Source: Nonomuraea gerenzanensis
GTDB lineage: Bacteria; Actinomycetota; Actinomycetes; Streptosporangiales; Streptosporangiaceae
Assembly (NCBI RefSeq): GCF_020215645.1
Contig: NZ_CP084058.1
Span: 10,656,501 to 10,720,500, forward strand
Length of the DNA stretch: 64,000 nucleotides
Direction: 5' to 3'
Positions 8,115-17,191 of this stretch are shown in pieces. The translations under genes were made by a program, and so were the position numbers. The notes beneath the pieces were generated by a model. It was not told where the DNA came from, did no database searches, and saw only the letters and a list, made by a program, of their open reading frames with translations. Each line of letters begins with the position of its first letter. Positions within the stretch are counted from its first letter, which is position 1.

Positions 8115-9296
8115 TCACCGTGGGAACGCCCGCAAGGTGTACACCAGCGCCACCACCGCCGTGACGGCCAGCAGGACGTAACCCACGGTGTACGCCCCGG
8201 TGGCGGCGTAGACGACCCCCATCACCAGGGGCGGGAAGTACCCGCCGAGCCCGCCCGCCGCGCCGACCAGCCCGGTCACGGTGCCCACCCTGGACGCGTC
8301 CACCACCTGGGCCACCAGCGCGAACACCCCGCCGGTGCCCAGCCCGAGGAAGAACGCCATGAGCACGAAGCTCAGCCCGGCGGGCACCTCGAGCGGCGGC
8401 CGCAGCACCAGCACGAGCGCCATCAGCGCGGTCCCCGCGAACGAGATCGCCAGCACCTTGACGGGCCCGATCCGGTCGGCGACCGTCCCGCCGAGCGGCC
8501 TGGACAGCACGGCGGCGATGGAGAACCCAGCAGTACGCAGCCCGGCGTCGGTCTGGGCGAAGTGGTAGACGTTCTGCAGCAGCGTCGGCAGGTAGGTGGA
8601 GAACGCCACGAACCCACCGAAGGCGACCGCGTAGAGGAACGCGCACTGCCAGGTCGCCTTGATCTTCATGGCCTCCCGCATGCGCGGCAGCGCCGAGCCG
8701 GTGGCGGGCGACCAGCGGGGCGAGTCGCGGCTGCCGCCCAGCATGACGATGCCCATCAGGGCCAGCACCGCCGCGACGAGCAGGTGCGCCTGCGCCCGGC
8801 CGAAGTCCTCGACCAGGCGCGGGGTGAAGAACGCCGACAGCGCGGTGCCGCCCATGCCGGCCCCGAACACGCCGGTCGCGAAACCCCGGCGCTCGGGCTC
8901 GTACCAGGCGTTGACGAACGGGATCCCGATCGCGAACGAGGTGCCGGGGATGCCCAGCAGGAACCCCCAGAACAGCAGCCACCCGTACGAGTCGGACCAG
9001 CCCACGAAGAGCACGGGCACGATCGAGACGAAACAGATGATCGCGAACATGCGCCGCCCGCCGAGCCGGTCGGCCAGCATCCCCATCGGGATCCGCCCCA
9101 GCGAGCCGACCAGCACCGGGATCGCCACCAGCAGCGAGGTCTGGGTGGGCGACAGGTCCAGCATCCGGTTGTAGCTGCCGGACAGCGGCCCGATGAGGTT
9201 CCACGCCCAGAACGTCACCGCGAACGCCACCGTGGCCAGAGCCAGGTTCCGCACCTGTCCCCTGCGCAGCTCGGAACCTTTACGAAGCTCAGACAT
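8115..9296 (-). CDS. narK: NarK-type nitrate/nitrite transporter (MFS)
   Basis: 393 residues with about 12 membrane segments. The segments FWAWNLIGPLSGSY, GRIPMGMLADRLGGRR and GLGTGGVFALVAQV, along with the Gly-rich GFVAFSTYLPTLLQ, match NarK/NasA-type nitrate/nitrite porters. It is divergent from narG by 45 bases, so uptake of nitrate or efflux of nitrite is probably co-controlled with the reductase. ATG 9296 (MSELRKGSEL) was chosen over 9320 because the upstream start falls in the shared promoter. Confidence 0.92.
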   Translation of the reverse strand: MSELRKGSELRRGQVRNLALATVAFAVTFWAWNLIGPLSGSYNRMLDLSPTQTSLLVAIPVLVGSLGRIPMGMLADRLGGRRMFAIICFVSIVPVLFVGWSDSYGWLLFWGFLLGIPGTSFAIGIPFVNAWYEPERRGFATGVFGAGMGGTALSAFFTPRLVEDFGRAQAHLLVAAVLALMGIVMLGGSRDSPRWSPATGSALPRMREAMKIKATWQCAFLYAVAFGGFVAFSTYLPTLLQNVYHFAQTDAGLRTAGFSIAAVLSRPLGGTVADRIGPVKVLAISFAGTALMALVLVLRPPLEVPAGLSFVLMAFFLGLGTGGVFALVAQVVDASRVGTVTGLVGAAGGLGGYFPPLVMGVVYAATGAYTVGYVLLAVTAVVALVYTLRAFPR

Positions 9297-9341
9297 ACAC
9301 CCTGTGTAACAGAGGGTCACTATCTGTGATGAAGTGGGGGT
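9297..9341. promoter_or_regulatory. Shared 45-base promoter region of narK and narG
   Basis: This very short divergent region must hold both promoters or lie downstream of overlapping ones. It contains CTGT-GTA-ACAG at 9306-9316 and a GTGGGGGT ribosome site just before the narG ATG. No clean FNR or CRP box is visible. An ATG at 9326 opens a long out-of-frame shadow frame and is not the narG start. Confidence 0.4.
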
Positions 9342-12300
9342 ATGACCGCCGAGGAACTCCTGCTGAAGACCGGCCGCTTCCTACGCCGGTCGACCACCAG
9401 CGGCGACCTGCACACCCTCTTCCTGAAGGGCGGCACCGAGGGCGACGCGTTCTACCGCGACCGCTGGAGCCACGACAAGGTGGTCAGGTCCACGCACGGC
9501 GTGAACTGCACGGGCTCCTGCTCGTGGAAGGTGTACGTCAAGGACGGCATCATCACGTGGGAGACGCAGGAGACCGACTACCCGAGCGTCGGCCCCGACC
9601 GCCCCGAGTACGAGCCGCGCGGCTGCCCGCGCGGCGCCGCCTTCTCCTGGTACACCTACTCGCCGACCCGGGTCCGCTTCCCGTACGCCAGGGGCGTGCT
9701 GGTCGAGATGTACGCCGAGGCGAGGCAGCGCCTGGGCGACCCGGTCGCCGCCTGGGCAGAAATCACGACAAATCCGGAAAAGCGGGAAAAATACCAATCC
9801 GCCCGGGGTCGCGGCGGCCTCGTCCGCGTCTCCTGGGAGCTGGCCACCGAGCTGATCGCCGCCGCCCACGTGCACACCATCAAGGCGTACGGCCCCGACC
9901 GGGTCGCCGGGTTCTCCCCCATCCCGGCCATGTCCATGGTCTCCCACGCCACCGGCGCCCGCTTCGTGTCGCTGATCGGCGGCGCCATGCTCTCCTTCTA
10001 CGACTGGTACGCCGACCTCCCGGTCGCCTCCCCCCAGGTGTTCGGCGACCAGACCGACGTCCCGGAGTCGGCGGACTGGTGGGACGCCGCGTACCTGGTG
10101 ATGTGGGGCTCCAACGTGCCGGTCACCCGCACGCCGGACGCCCACTGGATGGCCGAGGCCCGCTACCGGGGCCAGAAGGTCGTGGTGGTCTCCCCCGACT
10201 ACAGCGACGCGGCCAAGTTCGCCGACGAGTTCCTCGCGGTGCGGCCCGGCACGGACGGGGCCCTGGCCATGGCGATGGGGCACGTGCTGCTCAGGGAGTT
10301 CTTCGTCGATCGCGAGACGCCGTACTTCACCGACTACGTCAAGCGCTTCACCGACCTGCCGTTCCTGGTCACGCTGGAGGAGCGCGACGGCGCGTACGTG
10401 CCCGGCAGGTTCCTCACGGCCCGCGACCTCGGCTCGGCGGAGGAGGCGGCCGAGTGGAAGACCGTGCTCATGGCGGAGACCGGCGAGCCGGTGGTGCCGA
10501 ACGGCTCGGCCGGGTTCCGCTGGACCGACTCCGGCCTGGGCCGCTGGAACCTGGACCTGGACACGTCCCCGAAGCTCAGCCTGCGCGGCGGCGAGGAGGC
10601 GGAGGTGCTGCTGCCCCGCTTCGACGGCGGCCACTCCACGCGCAGGAGCGTCCCCACCGCCCGGGTGGGCGGCAGGCTGGTCACCACGGTCTTCGATCTC
10701 CTGCTGGCCCAGTACGGCGTCGGCAGCGACTACGACGACCCCGCCGAGCCGTACACGCCGGCCTGGCAGGAGCCCATCACGGGCGTCCCCGCCGCCAGAG
10801 CGGTCAAGATCGCCAGGGAGTTCGCCAGGACGGCCGAGGCCACCCGGGGCCGCTGCATGATCATCCTGGGGGCGGGCACCACCCAGTGGTTCCACGGCGA
10901 CACGATCTACCGCGCGTTCCTGTCGCTGCTCCTGCTGACCGGCTGCCAGGGCCGCAACGGCGGCGGCTGGGCGCACTACGTCGGCCAGGAGAAGTGCCGC
11001 CCGCTGGCCGGCTGGCAGCTCATGGCGGGCGCGCTCGACTGGGCCAGGCCGCCGAGGCAGGTCCCCGGCACCACGTTCTGGTACCTGCACACCGATCAGT
11101 GGCGCTACGACCACTTCGACGCCGGCGACCTGACCAGCCCGCTGGCCAGGGGCGACTTCCGCGGCAAGCACACCGCCGACCTGGTGACGGAGTCGGTGCG
11201 CAACGGCTGGATGCCGATGGCGCCCACCTTCGACCGCAACCCGCTCGACCTCGGCGACGCCGCGGATCCCATCGCCGCCACCAGGGCCGAGCTGGCAGCG
11301 GGCACGCTCAGGCTCGCCGCGCAGGACCCTGACGACCCGCGCAACTGGCCCCGCGTGCTCACCCTGTGGCGCTCGAACCTGTTCGGCTCCTCCGCCAAGG
11401 GCAACGAGTACTTCCTGCACCATCTGCTCGGCGCGCAGTCCAACCTGGAGCACCCGGACCCTCAGGCCCCGAAGGGCAAGCTGGACCTCCTGGTCACCCT
11501 GGACTTCAGGATGACCAGCTCCACCGTCTTCTCCGACGTCGTGCTGCCCGCCGCCACCTGGTACGAGAAGTACGACCTCTCCTCGACGGACATGCACCCG
11601 TTCGTGCACGCCTTCAACCCGGCCATCAACCCGCCCTGGGAGACCAGGACGGACTTCGCCGTCTTCCACGCCATCGCCCGCTCCTTCAGCGAGCTGGCCA
11701 GGGACCACCTGGGCGTGCGCAGGGACGTCGTGGCGGTGGCGCACCAGCACGACACCCCCACCGAGCTGGCGGGCAGCGCGGCCTTCGGCCTGAAGGTGGT
11801 GGAGCGCGACTACGGCGCCACGGCCGAGAAGCTCGCCGCGCTCGGCCCGCTCACGGAGCAGCTCGGCATCCCGGTCAAGGGCGTGACGTTCCTGCCCGAC
11901 GAGGAGGTGACCTGGCTGGGCCAGCGCTGCGGCCTGGTGCCGCGCGGCGTGGCCAAGGGCAGGCCGGAGCTGGACACCGCGACCAAGGCGTGCGAGACGA
12001 TCCTCGCCCTGTCGGGCGTCAGCAACGGCAGGCTGGCCGCGCAGGGCTTCCGCCAGCTCGCCCAGCGGACGGGCGCCAGCTTCGAGGAGCTGATCCACGA
12101 GGACCACCGCATCGTCTTCGGCGACACGCAGGCCAGGCCCGTCCACGTCGCCGCCAGCCCCGAGTGGTCGGGCAAGGAGTCGCACAGGCGCCGCTACTCC
12201 CCCTTCACGATCAACGTCGAGCAGGGCAAGCCCTGGCACACGCTGACCGGCCGCATGCACTTCTTCCTCGACCACGACTGGATGCACGAGTACGGCGAGG

Positions 12301-12806
12301 CGCTGCCGATCTACCGCCCCCCGCTGGACCTGGCCGCGCTGTACGGCGAGAGCGGCACCCTGCGCTACCTCACCCCGCACAGCAAGTGGTCGATCCACTC
12401 CGAGTACCAGGACAACCTGCTGATGCTCTCGCTCTCCCGGGGCGGCCCGACGATCTGGATCTCCACCGAGGACGCCGCCGGCCTAGGCATCGCCGACAAC
12501 GACTGGGTCGAGGCGGTCAACCGCAACGGCGTGGTCGTGGCCAGGGCGATCGTCACCCACCGCATGCCGAAGGGCACCGTGTACATGTACCACGCCCAGG
12601 ACCGCCTGATCGACGTGCCGAAGTCGGAGGCGACGGGCCGGCGCGGCGGCATCCACAACGCGCTCACCAGGGTCCTGATCAAGCCCACGCACCTGATCGG
12701 CGGCCACGCCCAGCTCTCGTACGGCTTCAACTACCTGGGCCCCACCGGCAACCAACGCGACGAGATCACCGCCATCCGGCGCAGGTCACAGGAGGTGCGG
12801 TACTGA
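9342..12806 (+). CDS. narG: Respiratory nitrate reductase, alpha (molybdenum) subunit
   Basis: 1154 residues. The N-terminal iron-sulfur cluster FS0 ligands are visible as H52, C56 and C60 (HGVNCTGSCSW) and C95 (EPRGCPRG). The Mo-bisMGD domain shows GSNVPVTRTPDAHW, GAGTTQWFHGD, NGGGWAHYVGQEK and a C-terminal MGD-binding part (PKGTVYMYHAQDR). No Tat signal is seen, as is normal for cytoplasmic NarG. It catalyses nitrate to nitrite with electrons from NarH. It overlaps narH by TGATG. Slightly shorter than the enterobacterial protein (about 1,250 residues). Confidence 0.97.
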   Translation: MTAEELLLKTGRFLRRSTTSGDLHTLFLKGGTEGDAFYRDRWSHDKVVRSTHGVNCTGSCSWKVYVKDGIITWETQETDYPSVGPDRPEYEPRGCPRGAAFSWYTYSPTRVRFPYARGVLVEMYAEARQRLGDPVAAWAEITTNPEKREKYQSARGRGGLVRVSWELATELIAAAHVHTIKAYGPDRVAGFSPIPAMSMVSHATGARFVSLIGGAMLSFYDWYADLPVASPQVFGDQTDVPESADWWDAAYLVMWGSNVPVTRTPDAHWMAEARYRGQKVVVVSPDYSDAAKFADEFLAVRPGTDGALAMAMGHVLLREFFVDRETPYFTDYVKRFTDLPFLVTLEERDGAYVPGRFLTARDLGSAEEAAEWKTVLMAETGEPVVPNGSAGFRWTDSGLGRWNLDLDTSPKLSLRGGEEAEVLLPRFDGGHSTRRSVPTARVGGRLVTTVFDLLLAQYGVGSDYDDPAEPYTPAWQEPITGVPAARAVKIAREFARTAEATRGRCMIILGAGTTQWFHGDTIYRAFLSLLLLTGCQGRNGGGWAHYVGQEKCRPLAGWQLMAGALDWARPPRQVPGTTFWYLHTDQWRYDHFDAGDLTSPLARGDFRGKHTADLVTESVRNGWMPMAPTFDRNPLDLGDAADPIAATRAELAAGTLRLAAQDPDDPRNWPRVLTLWRSNLFGSSAKGNEYFLHHLLGAQSNLEHPDPQAPKGKLDLLVTLDFRMTSSTVFSDVVLPAATWYEKYDLSSTDMHPFVHAFNPAINPPWETRTDFAVFHAIARSFSELARDHLGVRRDVVAVAHQHDTPTELAGSAAFGLKVVERDYGATAEKLAALGPLTEQLGIPVKGVTFLPDEEVTWLGQRCGLVPRGVAKGRPELDTATKACETILALSGVSNGRLAAQGFRQLAQRTGASFEELIHEDHRIVFGDTQARPVHVAASPEWSGKESHRRRYSPFTINVEQGKPWHTLTGRMHFFLDHDWMHEYGEALPIYRPPLDLAALYGESGTLRYLTPHSKWSIHSEYQDNLLMLSLSRGGPTIWISTEDAAGLGIADNDWVEAVNRNGVVVARAIVTHRMPKGTVYMYHAQDRLIDVPKSEATGRRGGIHNALTRVLIKPTHLIGGHAQLSYGFNYLGPTGNQRDEITAIRRRSQEVRY

Positions 12807-14389
12807 TGAGGCCGATGGCCCAGATCGCCATGGTGATGAACCTGGACAAGTGCATCGGCTGCCACACCTGCTCCGTCACCTGCAAGCAGACCTGGACGAA
12901 CAGGCCGGGAGTCGAGTACGTCTGGTTCAACAACGTCGAGACCCGCCCCGGCCAGGGCTACCCCAGGCGCTACGAGGACCAGGAGCGCTGGCAGGGCGGC
13001 TGGAAGCTGACCCGAGGGGGCAGGCTCAAGCCACGCGCCGGAGGCCGGCTGCGCAAGCTGATGACCATCTTCGCCAACCCCCTCATGCCCTCCATCCAGG
13101 ACTACTACGAGCCCTGGACCTACGACTACGAGAACCTCACCGACGCCCCGCTCTCCGGCGACGTCCCGGTCGCGCCGCCGAGGTCGCTGATCAGCGGCGA
13201 GCCGGTGAAGATCGGCTGGAGCGCCAACTGGGACGACAACCTCGGCGGCGACCCGAGCCCCGACCCGGTGCTGCAGAAGGTCTCGGAGGATGTCAGGCTG
13301 TCGTTCGAGCAGGCGTACATGTTCTACCTGCCGCGCATCTGCGAGCACTGCCTGAACCCGTCGTGCGTGGCCTCCTGCCCGTCGGGCGCCCTGTACAAGC
13401 GGGCCGAGGACGGCATCGTGCTGGTGGACCAGGACCGGTGCAGGGGCTGGCGGATGTGCGTGACCGGCTGCCCGTACAAGAAGGTGTACTTCAACCACAA
13501 GACCGGCAAGGCGGAGAAGTGCACGTTCTGCTACCCCCGGGTGGAGGTGGGGCTGCCGACGGTCTGCTCGGAGACGTGCGTGGGGCGCCTGCGCTACCTC
13601 GGCGTGCTGCTGTACGACGCCGACCGCGTCACGGAGGCGGCCTCCGTCGCCGACGAGCGCGACCTGTACGAGGCGCAGCTCGACCTGTTCATCGACCCGC
13701 ACAGCGCGGACGCCGAGGCCGCGGGGCTGCCGGCCGACTGGCTGGAGGCGGCCCGCAGGTCGCCCGTCTACGACCTGATCAAGCGCTACCGCATCGCGCT
13801 CCCGCTGCACCCGGAGTACCGCACGCTGCCCATGGTCTGGTACGTCCCGCCGCTCTCCCCCGTCGTGGACGCCCTGTCCGGCACCGGCCACGACGGCGAG
13901 GACGCCACCAACCTGTTCGCCGCCATCGACGCCCTGCGCATCCCCATCGAGTACCTGGCCGAGCTGTTCACGGCGGGCGACCCGGAGCCGGTGACGTTCG
14001 CGCTGCGCCGCCTGGCCGAGATGCGCTCGTACATGCGGGCGGTCAACCTCGGCGAGCGGCCGCCGGAGGATCCGGAGCTGGAGGCCATGTACCGGCTGCT
14101 GGCCGTGGCCAAGTACGAGGACCGCTACGTGATCCCGACCGCGTACGGCAACGTGCCGGGCGTCGTCGAGGAGGGCGGCTGCAGCCTCGACTACGACGGC
14201 GGGCCCGGCATGCAGCAGCCGTTCGGCGAGGCGTCGGGCCGGCCGGTGCCCGTCTCGATCGAGACCTTCCACGGCCTCAAGGAGCGCCAGACCAGCAACG
14301 AGGTCACCCACGACCGGGTGAACCTGCTCAACTGGGACGGCCGGGGCACCCCAGCGGGGCTCTTCCCGCCGAAGCGGAGGCACCCATGA
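12806..14389 (+). CDS. narH: Respiratory nitrate reductase, beta (iron-sulfur) subunit
   Basis: 527 residues. Four Cys clusters are present in order: CIGCHTCSVTCKQTW near residue 13, CEHCLNPSCVASCPSG, CRGWRMCVTGCPYKK in which Trp replaces one Cys (the hallmark of the 3Fe-4S cluster of NarH), and CTFCYPRVEVG...CSETCVGR. It passes electrons from NarI haem b to NarG. Start ATG 12806 overlaps the narG stop, and its stop overlaps the narJ ATG (ATGA), so synthesis is coupled. Confidence 0.97.
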   Translation: MRPMAQIAMVMNLDKCIGCHTCSVTCKQTWTNRPGVEYVWFNNVETRPGQGYPRRYEDQERWQGGWKLTRGGRLKPRAGGRLRKLMTIFANPLMPSIQDYYEPWTYDYENLTDAPLSGDVPVAPPRSLISGEPVKIGWSANWDDNLGGDPSPDPVLQKVSEDVRLSFEQAYMFYLPRICEHCLNPSCVASCPSGALYKRAEDGIVLVDQDRCRGWRMCVTGCPYKKVYFNHKTGKAEKCTFCYPRVEVGLPTVCSETCVGRLRYLGVLLYDADRVTEAASVADERDLYEAQLDLFIDPHSADAEAAGLPADWLEAARRSPVYDLIKRYRIALPLHPEYRTLPMVWYVPPLSPVVDALSGTGHDGEDATNLFAAIDALRIPIEYLAELFTAGDPEPVTFALRRLAEMRSYMRAVNLGERPPEDPELEAMYRLLAVAKYEDRYVIPTAYGNVPGVVEEGGCSLDYDGGPGMQQPFGEASGRPVPVSIETFHGLKERQTSNEVTHDRVNLLNWDGRGTPAGLFPPKRRHP

Positions 14390-14940
14390 CGCGCCCGGTG
14401 ATCTGGCAGGCCGCCGCCCACCTGCTCGCCTATCCCGACGAACGCTTCTGGCGCCGCCTCCCGCTGATCAGGCAGGCCGCCGAGCCGCACTTCACCGCGT
14501 TCCTCGCGCTGGTCGCCGACCTGGGCCAGGGCGAGCTGGCCGGGCACTACGTGGACACGTTCGACCTGCAGCGGCGCTGCTGCCTGTACCTGACGTACTA
14601 CACCGACGGCGACACCCGCCGCCGGGGCGAGTCGCTGGCCGCGCTGAAGCAGCGCTACCGCGCGGCCGGTTGGGAGCTGATGGACGACGAGCTGCCCGAC
14701 TTCCTGCCCGTCATGCTGGAGTTCGCCGCGTGCGACCCGTCGGGCGCCGCGCTGCTGCAGGAGCACCGGGCGGGGCTGGAGCTCCTGCTCGCCGCGCTGA
14801 CCGAGCGTGACTCGCCGTACCGGCACGTGATCGGCACGGTCTGCGCCGCGCTCCCGCCGCTCAGCGCCGCCGACCGGGCCACGGCGGCCCGCCTGGCGGC
14901 CGGCGGGCCGCCTGCCGAGAGCGTGGGTGGTTACCGGTGA
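14386..14940 (+). CDS. narJ: Nitrate reductase assembly chaperone (delta)
   Basis: 184 residues, all-helical, in the narH-narJ-narI position. The segments HYVDTFDLQRRCCLYLTYY, DTRRRGESLAALKQRYRAAG and ELPDFLPVMLEFAA are characteristic of the NarJ/TorD chaperone family, which holds apo-NarGH until the molybdenum cofactor is inserted and the complex attaches to NarI. ATGA overlap at the start and GTGA overlap at the end tie it to its neighbours. Confidence 0.95.
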   Translation: MTRPVIWQAAAHLLAYPDERFWRRLPLIRQAAEPHFTAFLALVADLGQGELAGHYVDTFDLQRRCCLYLTYYTDGDTRRRGESLAALKQRYRAAGWELMDDELPDFLPVMLEFAACDPSGAALLQEHRAGLELLLAALTERDSPYRHVIGTVCAALPPLSAADRATAARLAAGGPPAESVGGYR

Positions 14941-15668
14941 GCTGGGGGGAGAGCGTGCTCTGGATCGTCTCCCCGTACGTCACCCTGGTGATCTTCGTGG
15001 GCGGCCTGATCTGGCGCTACAGGTACGACAAGTTCGGCTGGACCACCCGCTCCTCGCAGCTCTACGAGAGCCCGCTGCTGCGCGTGGCCAGCCCGCTGTT
15101 CCACTACGGACTGCTGGTGGTGATCGTCGGGCACGTGACCGGCCTGCTGATCCCGCTGTCGTGGACCGACGCCATCGGCCTGTCGAACGAGGCCTACCAC
15201 GCCAACGCGCTCATCTGGGGCGGCCTGGCGGGCATCGCCACGCTGGTCGCGCTCGCCCTGCTGATCTACCGCCGCCGCACCACCGGCCCGGTGTTCCTGG
15301 CGACCACGGTCAACGACAAGGTGATGTACGTGGTGCTCGCGGCCTCGATCGTCGCCGGGGTGGTGACCACGGTGGCGGGGTTCGTACCCACCGAGGTGAG
15401 CTACCGGACCACGGTCGCGCCCTGGTTCCGCGGCATCTTCGTGCTGCGGCCCGACCCGGCGGCGATGGGGCAGGCGAGTGTTCTTTACAAGGTGCACACG
15501 TTGATCGGGATGGCGCTGTTCGTACTTTTCCCGTTCAGCCGCTTGGTGCACGCGGTTTCCGCCCCGTTGGGCTATTTGTTCCGTCCTTACATCGTGTATC
15601 GGAGCCGCGCGGATGGCGCGCCGAGGCGCCCGGCAGCGGTGCGGATGCGTCAGAATCGTCCCTTGTGA
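14937..15668 (+). CDS. narI: Nitrate reductase gamma subunit, membrane cytochrome b
   Basis: 243 residues with five membrane helices. His pairs that would ligate the two haems b are visible: SPLFHYGLLVVIVGHVTG in helix 2 and YKVHTLIGM...SRLVHAVS in helix 5. NarI oxidises menaquinol and anchors NarGH on the cytoplasmic face. It starts with GTG at 14937 overlapping the narJ stop. Its last bases overlap the GTG of the next gene. Confidence 0.96.
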   Translation: MSWGESVLWIVSPYVTLVIFVGGLIWRYRYDKFGWTTRSSQLYESPLLRVASPLFHYGLLVVIVGHVTGLLIPLSWTDAIGLSNEAYHANALIWGGLAGIATLVALALLIYRRRTTGPVFLATTVNDKVMYVVLAASIVAGVVTTVAGFVPTEVSYRTTVAPWFRGIFVLRPDPAAMGQASVLYKVHTLIGMALFVLFPFSRLVHAVSAPLGYLFRPYIVYRSRADGAPRRPAAVRMRQNRPL

Positions 15669-16285
15669 AGCACGGGTACACCAACAGCACGTTCGGCGAC
15701 GGCGCCCTGGTCGTGAAGTGCTACGAGGGGCCCGAAGCGGCGTTCAGGCTGAGCACGGAGAGCCGCTACCTGCGGCGCCTGCGTGGCCGGCTCCCGGTCC
15801 CCCGGGTGCACCAGGTCACCTCGACCAGCCTGACCACTCGCTTCGTCGACGGCTCCCACGGCCAGGACCTCCTCGACGAGGGCCGGGCGGTGGAGGTGTT
15901 CACCGAGTGCGGGCGCATGCTGGCGCGCATCCACCGGCTCGGCATCGTGCACGGCGACTACGGGCCGCAGAACATGCTGTTCCACCCCGACACCTTCGAG
16001 ACCACCGCGATCCTCGACTGGGAGTGGGCCCACCCCGGGCGGCCGGTGGAGGACCTGGCGTGGGTGGAGTGGATCGTCCGCAGCCACCACCCCGAGCACG
16101 TGGCGCTGCTGCCGCACTTCTTCGCCGCGTACGGGGAGCCCGTCCCGTCCTGGGCCGAGCGGCACGCGACCATGATCGAGCGCTGCCGCGGGCTGCTCGA
16201 CTTCTGCGCGCGCTGGGAGCCGGGCGGGGGCGGGGAGAAGTTGTGGCGCGAACGCCTCGACGTCACGGCGGGCTGGACGCAGTAA
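15665..16285 (+). CDS. APH-fold small-molecule kinase overlapping narI
   Basis: 206 residues from GTG 15665, sharing GTGA with the narI stop. The catalytic loop HGDYGPQNMLF and the Mg-binding ILDWEWAHPGRPVEDLAW are textbook aminoglycoside/choline kinase motifs; ARIHRLGIVHGDYG has the Bud32-like spacing. The N-terminal lobe is short, and the nucleotide-binding Lys is probably K in LVVKCYEG. Such kinases phosphorylate antibiotics, sugars, choline or, in the Bud32 branch, proteins. Translational coupling to narGHJI is unusual and suggests a role tied to nitrate respiration, but the substrate is unknown. Confidence 0.88.
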   Translation: MKHGYTNSTFGDGALVVKCYEGPEAAFRLSTESRYLRRLRGRLPVPRVHQVTSTSLTTRFVDGSHGQDLLDEGRAVEVFTECGRMLARIHRLGIVHGDYGPQNMLFHPDTFETTAILDWEWAHPGRPVEDLAWVEWIVRSHHPEHVALLPHFFAAYGEPVPSWAERHATMIERCRGLLDFCARWEPGGGGEKLWRERLDVTAGWTQ

Positions 16286-16378
16286 CCGCCGGTGCGGATC
16301 TGAGGCGTTTCGTCGCCGTGCGTGCCGGGCGAGGTGGCTTTGACCCGTTCTGTCGGTGCGCTTTGCTTGGCTGGGGGC

Positions 16379-17185
16379 ATGACACGCGATGTGATGATCC
16401 TCGTCCTCGGTGCCACGGGCTCCACCGGCCGCCGCGTCGTGGAGCAGCTTCGCTCCGCCGGCCACAGCGTGCGGGGCGCCTCCAGGAGCGGCCAGGCCAC
16501 CTTCGACTGGTCCGAGCCCGCCACGTGGGAGCCGGCCGTGGCCGGCGCGTCGGCCCTCTACCTGATGGCGCCCGACGGAGTCCCCGTCGATCCCGCGTTC
16601 GTGTCGCTGGCCGTGGCCCGCGGTGTCGAGCGCATCGTGCTGCTGTCGAGCGGCGCCATCGAGGCCATGGGTGACGAGCGTCTGCTGGCGGCCGAGCGCA
16701 CGGTGCGCGACAGCGGGGCCGACTGGACGATCCTGCGGCCGAGCTGGTTCAACCAGAACTTCGACGAGGGCTTCTTCAAGCCGGCCATCATGGCGGGCGA
16801 GGTGCTGATGCCGCTCGGCGACGTGCGGCAGGCGTTCGTGGACGCCGACGACATCGCCGCCGTCGCCGTCGCGGCCCTCACCCAGGACGGGCACGCCGGC
16901 CGCGCGTACGACCTCACGGGGCCGGGCTCGCTGGCCTTCGGGGAGGCCGTGGACATCATCGGCCGGGCCATCGGCCGTGAGGTGCGCTACCTGGGCGGCG
17001 ACGAGGACTACATCGCCGCCAACGGCTTCTCCGGCGAGTCGATCCACGCCGCCAAGGCCTTCGGCGCCCTGCGCGCCCTCGGCGACCAGCCGGTGGCCGA
17101 CACGGTGAGCGAGGTGACGGGCCGCGCGCCGAAGCCGTTCGAGACGTTCGCCCAGGAGGCCGCCGCCAGAGGCGCCTGGCGCTGA
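16379..17185 (+). CDS. NmrA/atypical short-chain NAD(P)-binding protein
   Basis: 268 residues from ATG 16379, preceded by CTGGGGG. The Rossmann motif GATGSTGRRV (residues 10-19), the early GASRSG and the LRPSWFNQNF segment place it with NmrA-like or NAD(P)H:quinone oxidoreductase-like proteins. The usual SDR YxxxK is absent, as in that branch. Role unknown; these proteins act as redox sensors or quinone/isoflavone reductases. It stands between two APH-fold kinase genes but has its own start and a 93-base upstream gap. Confidence 0.88.
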   Translation: MTRDVMILVLGATGSTGRRVVEQLRSAGHSVRGASRSGQATFDWSEPATWEPAVAGASALYLMAPDGVPVDPAFVSLAVARGVERIVLLSSGAIEAMGDERLLAAERTVRDSGADWTILRPSWFNQNFDEGFFKPAIMAGEVLMPLGDVRQAFVDADDIAAVAVAALTQDGHAGRAYDLTGPGSLAFGEAVDIIGRAIGREVRYLGGDEDYIAANGFSGESIHAAKAFGALRALGDQPVADTVSEVTGRAPKPFETFAQEAAARGAWR

Positions 17186-17191
17186 CCCGCC

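Noticed and set aside
9297..9341. FNR box in the narK-narG gap
   Set aside because: No TTGAT-N4-ATCAA-like match; the GTCAC...GTGAT symmetry present is everted, so I do not call a site.
9381..12398. Long antisense frame opposite narG (about 1,000 codons)
   Set aside because: Arg/Gly/Ala-rich shadow produced by GC bias at the third codon position; the sense strand encodes a complete NarG.
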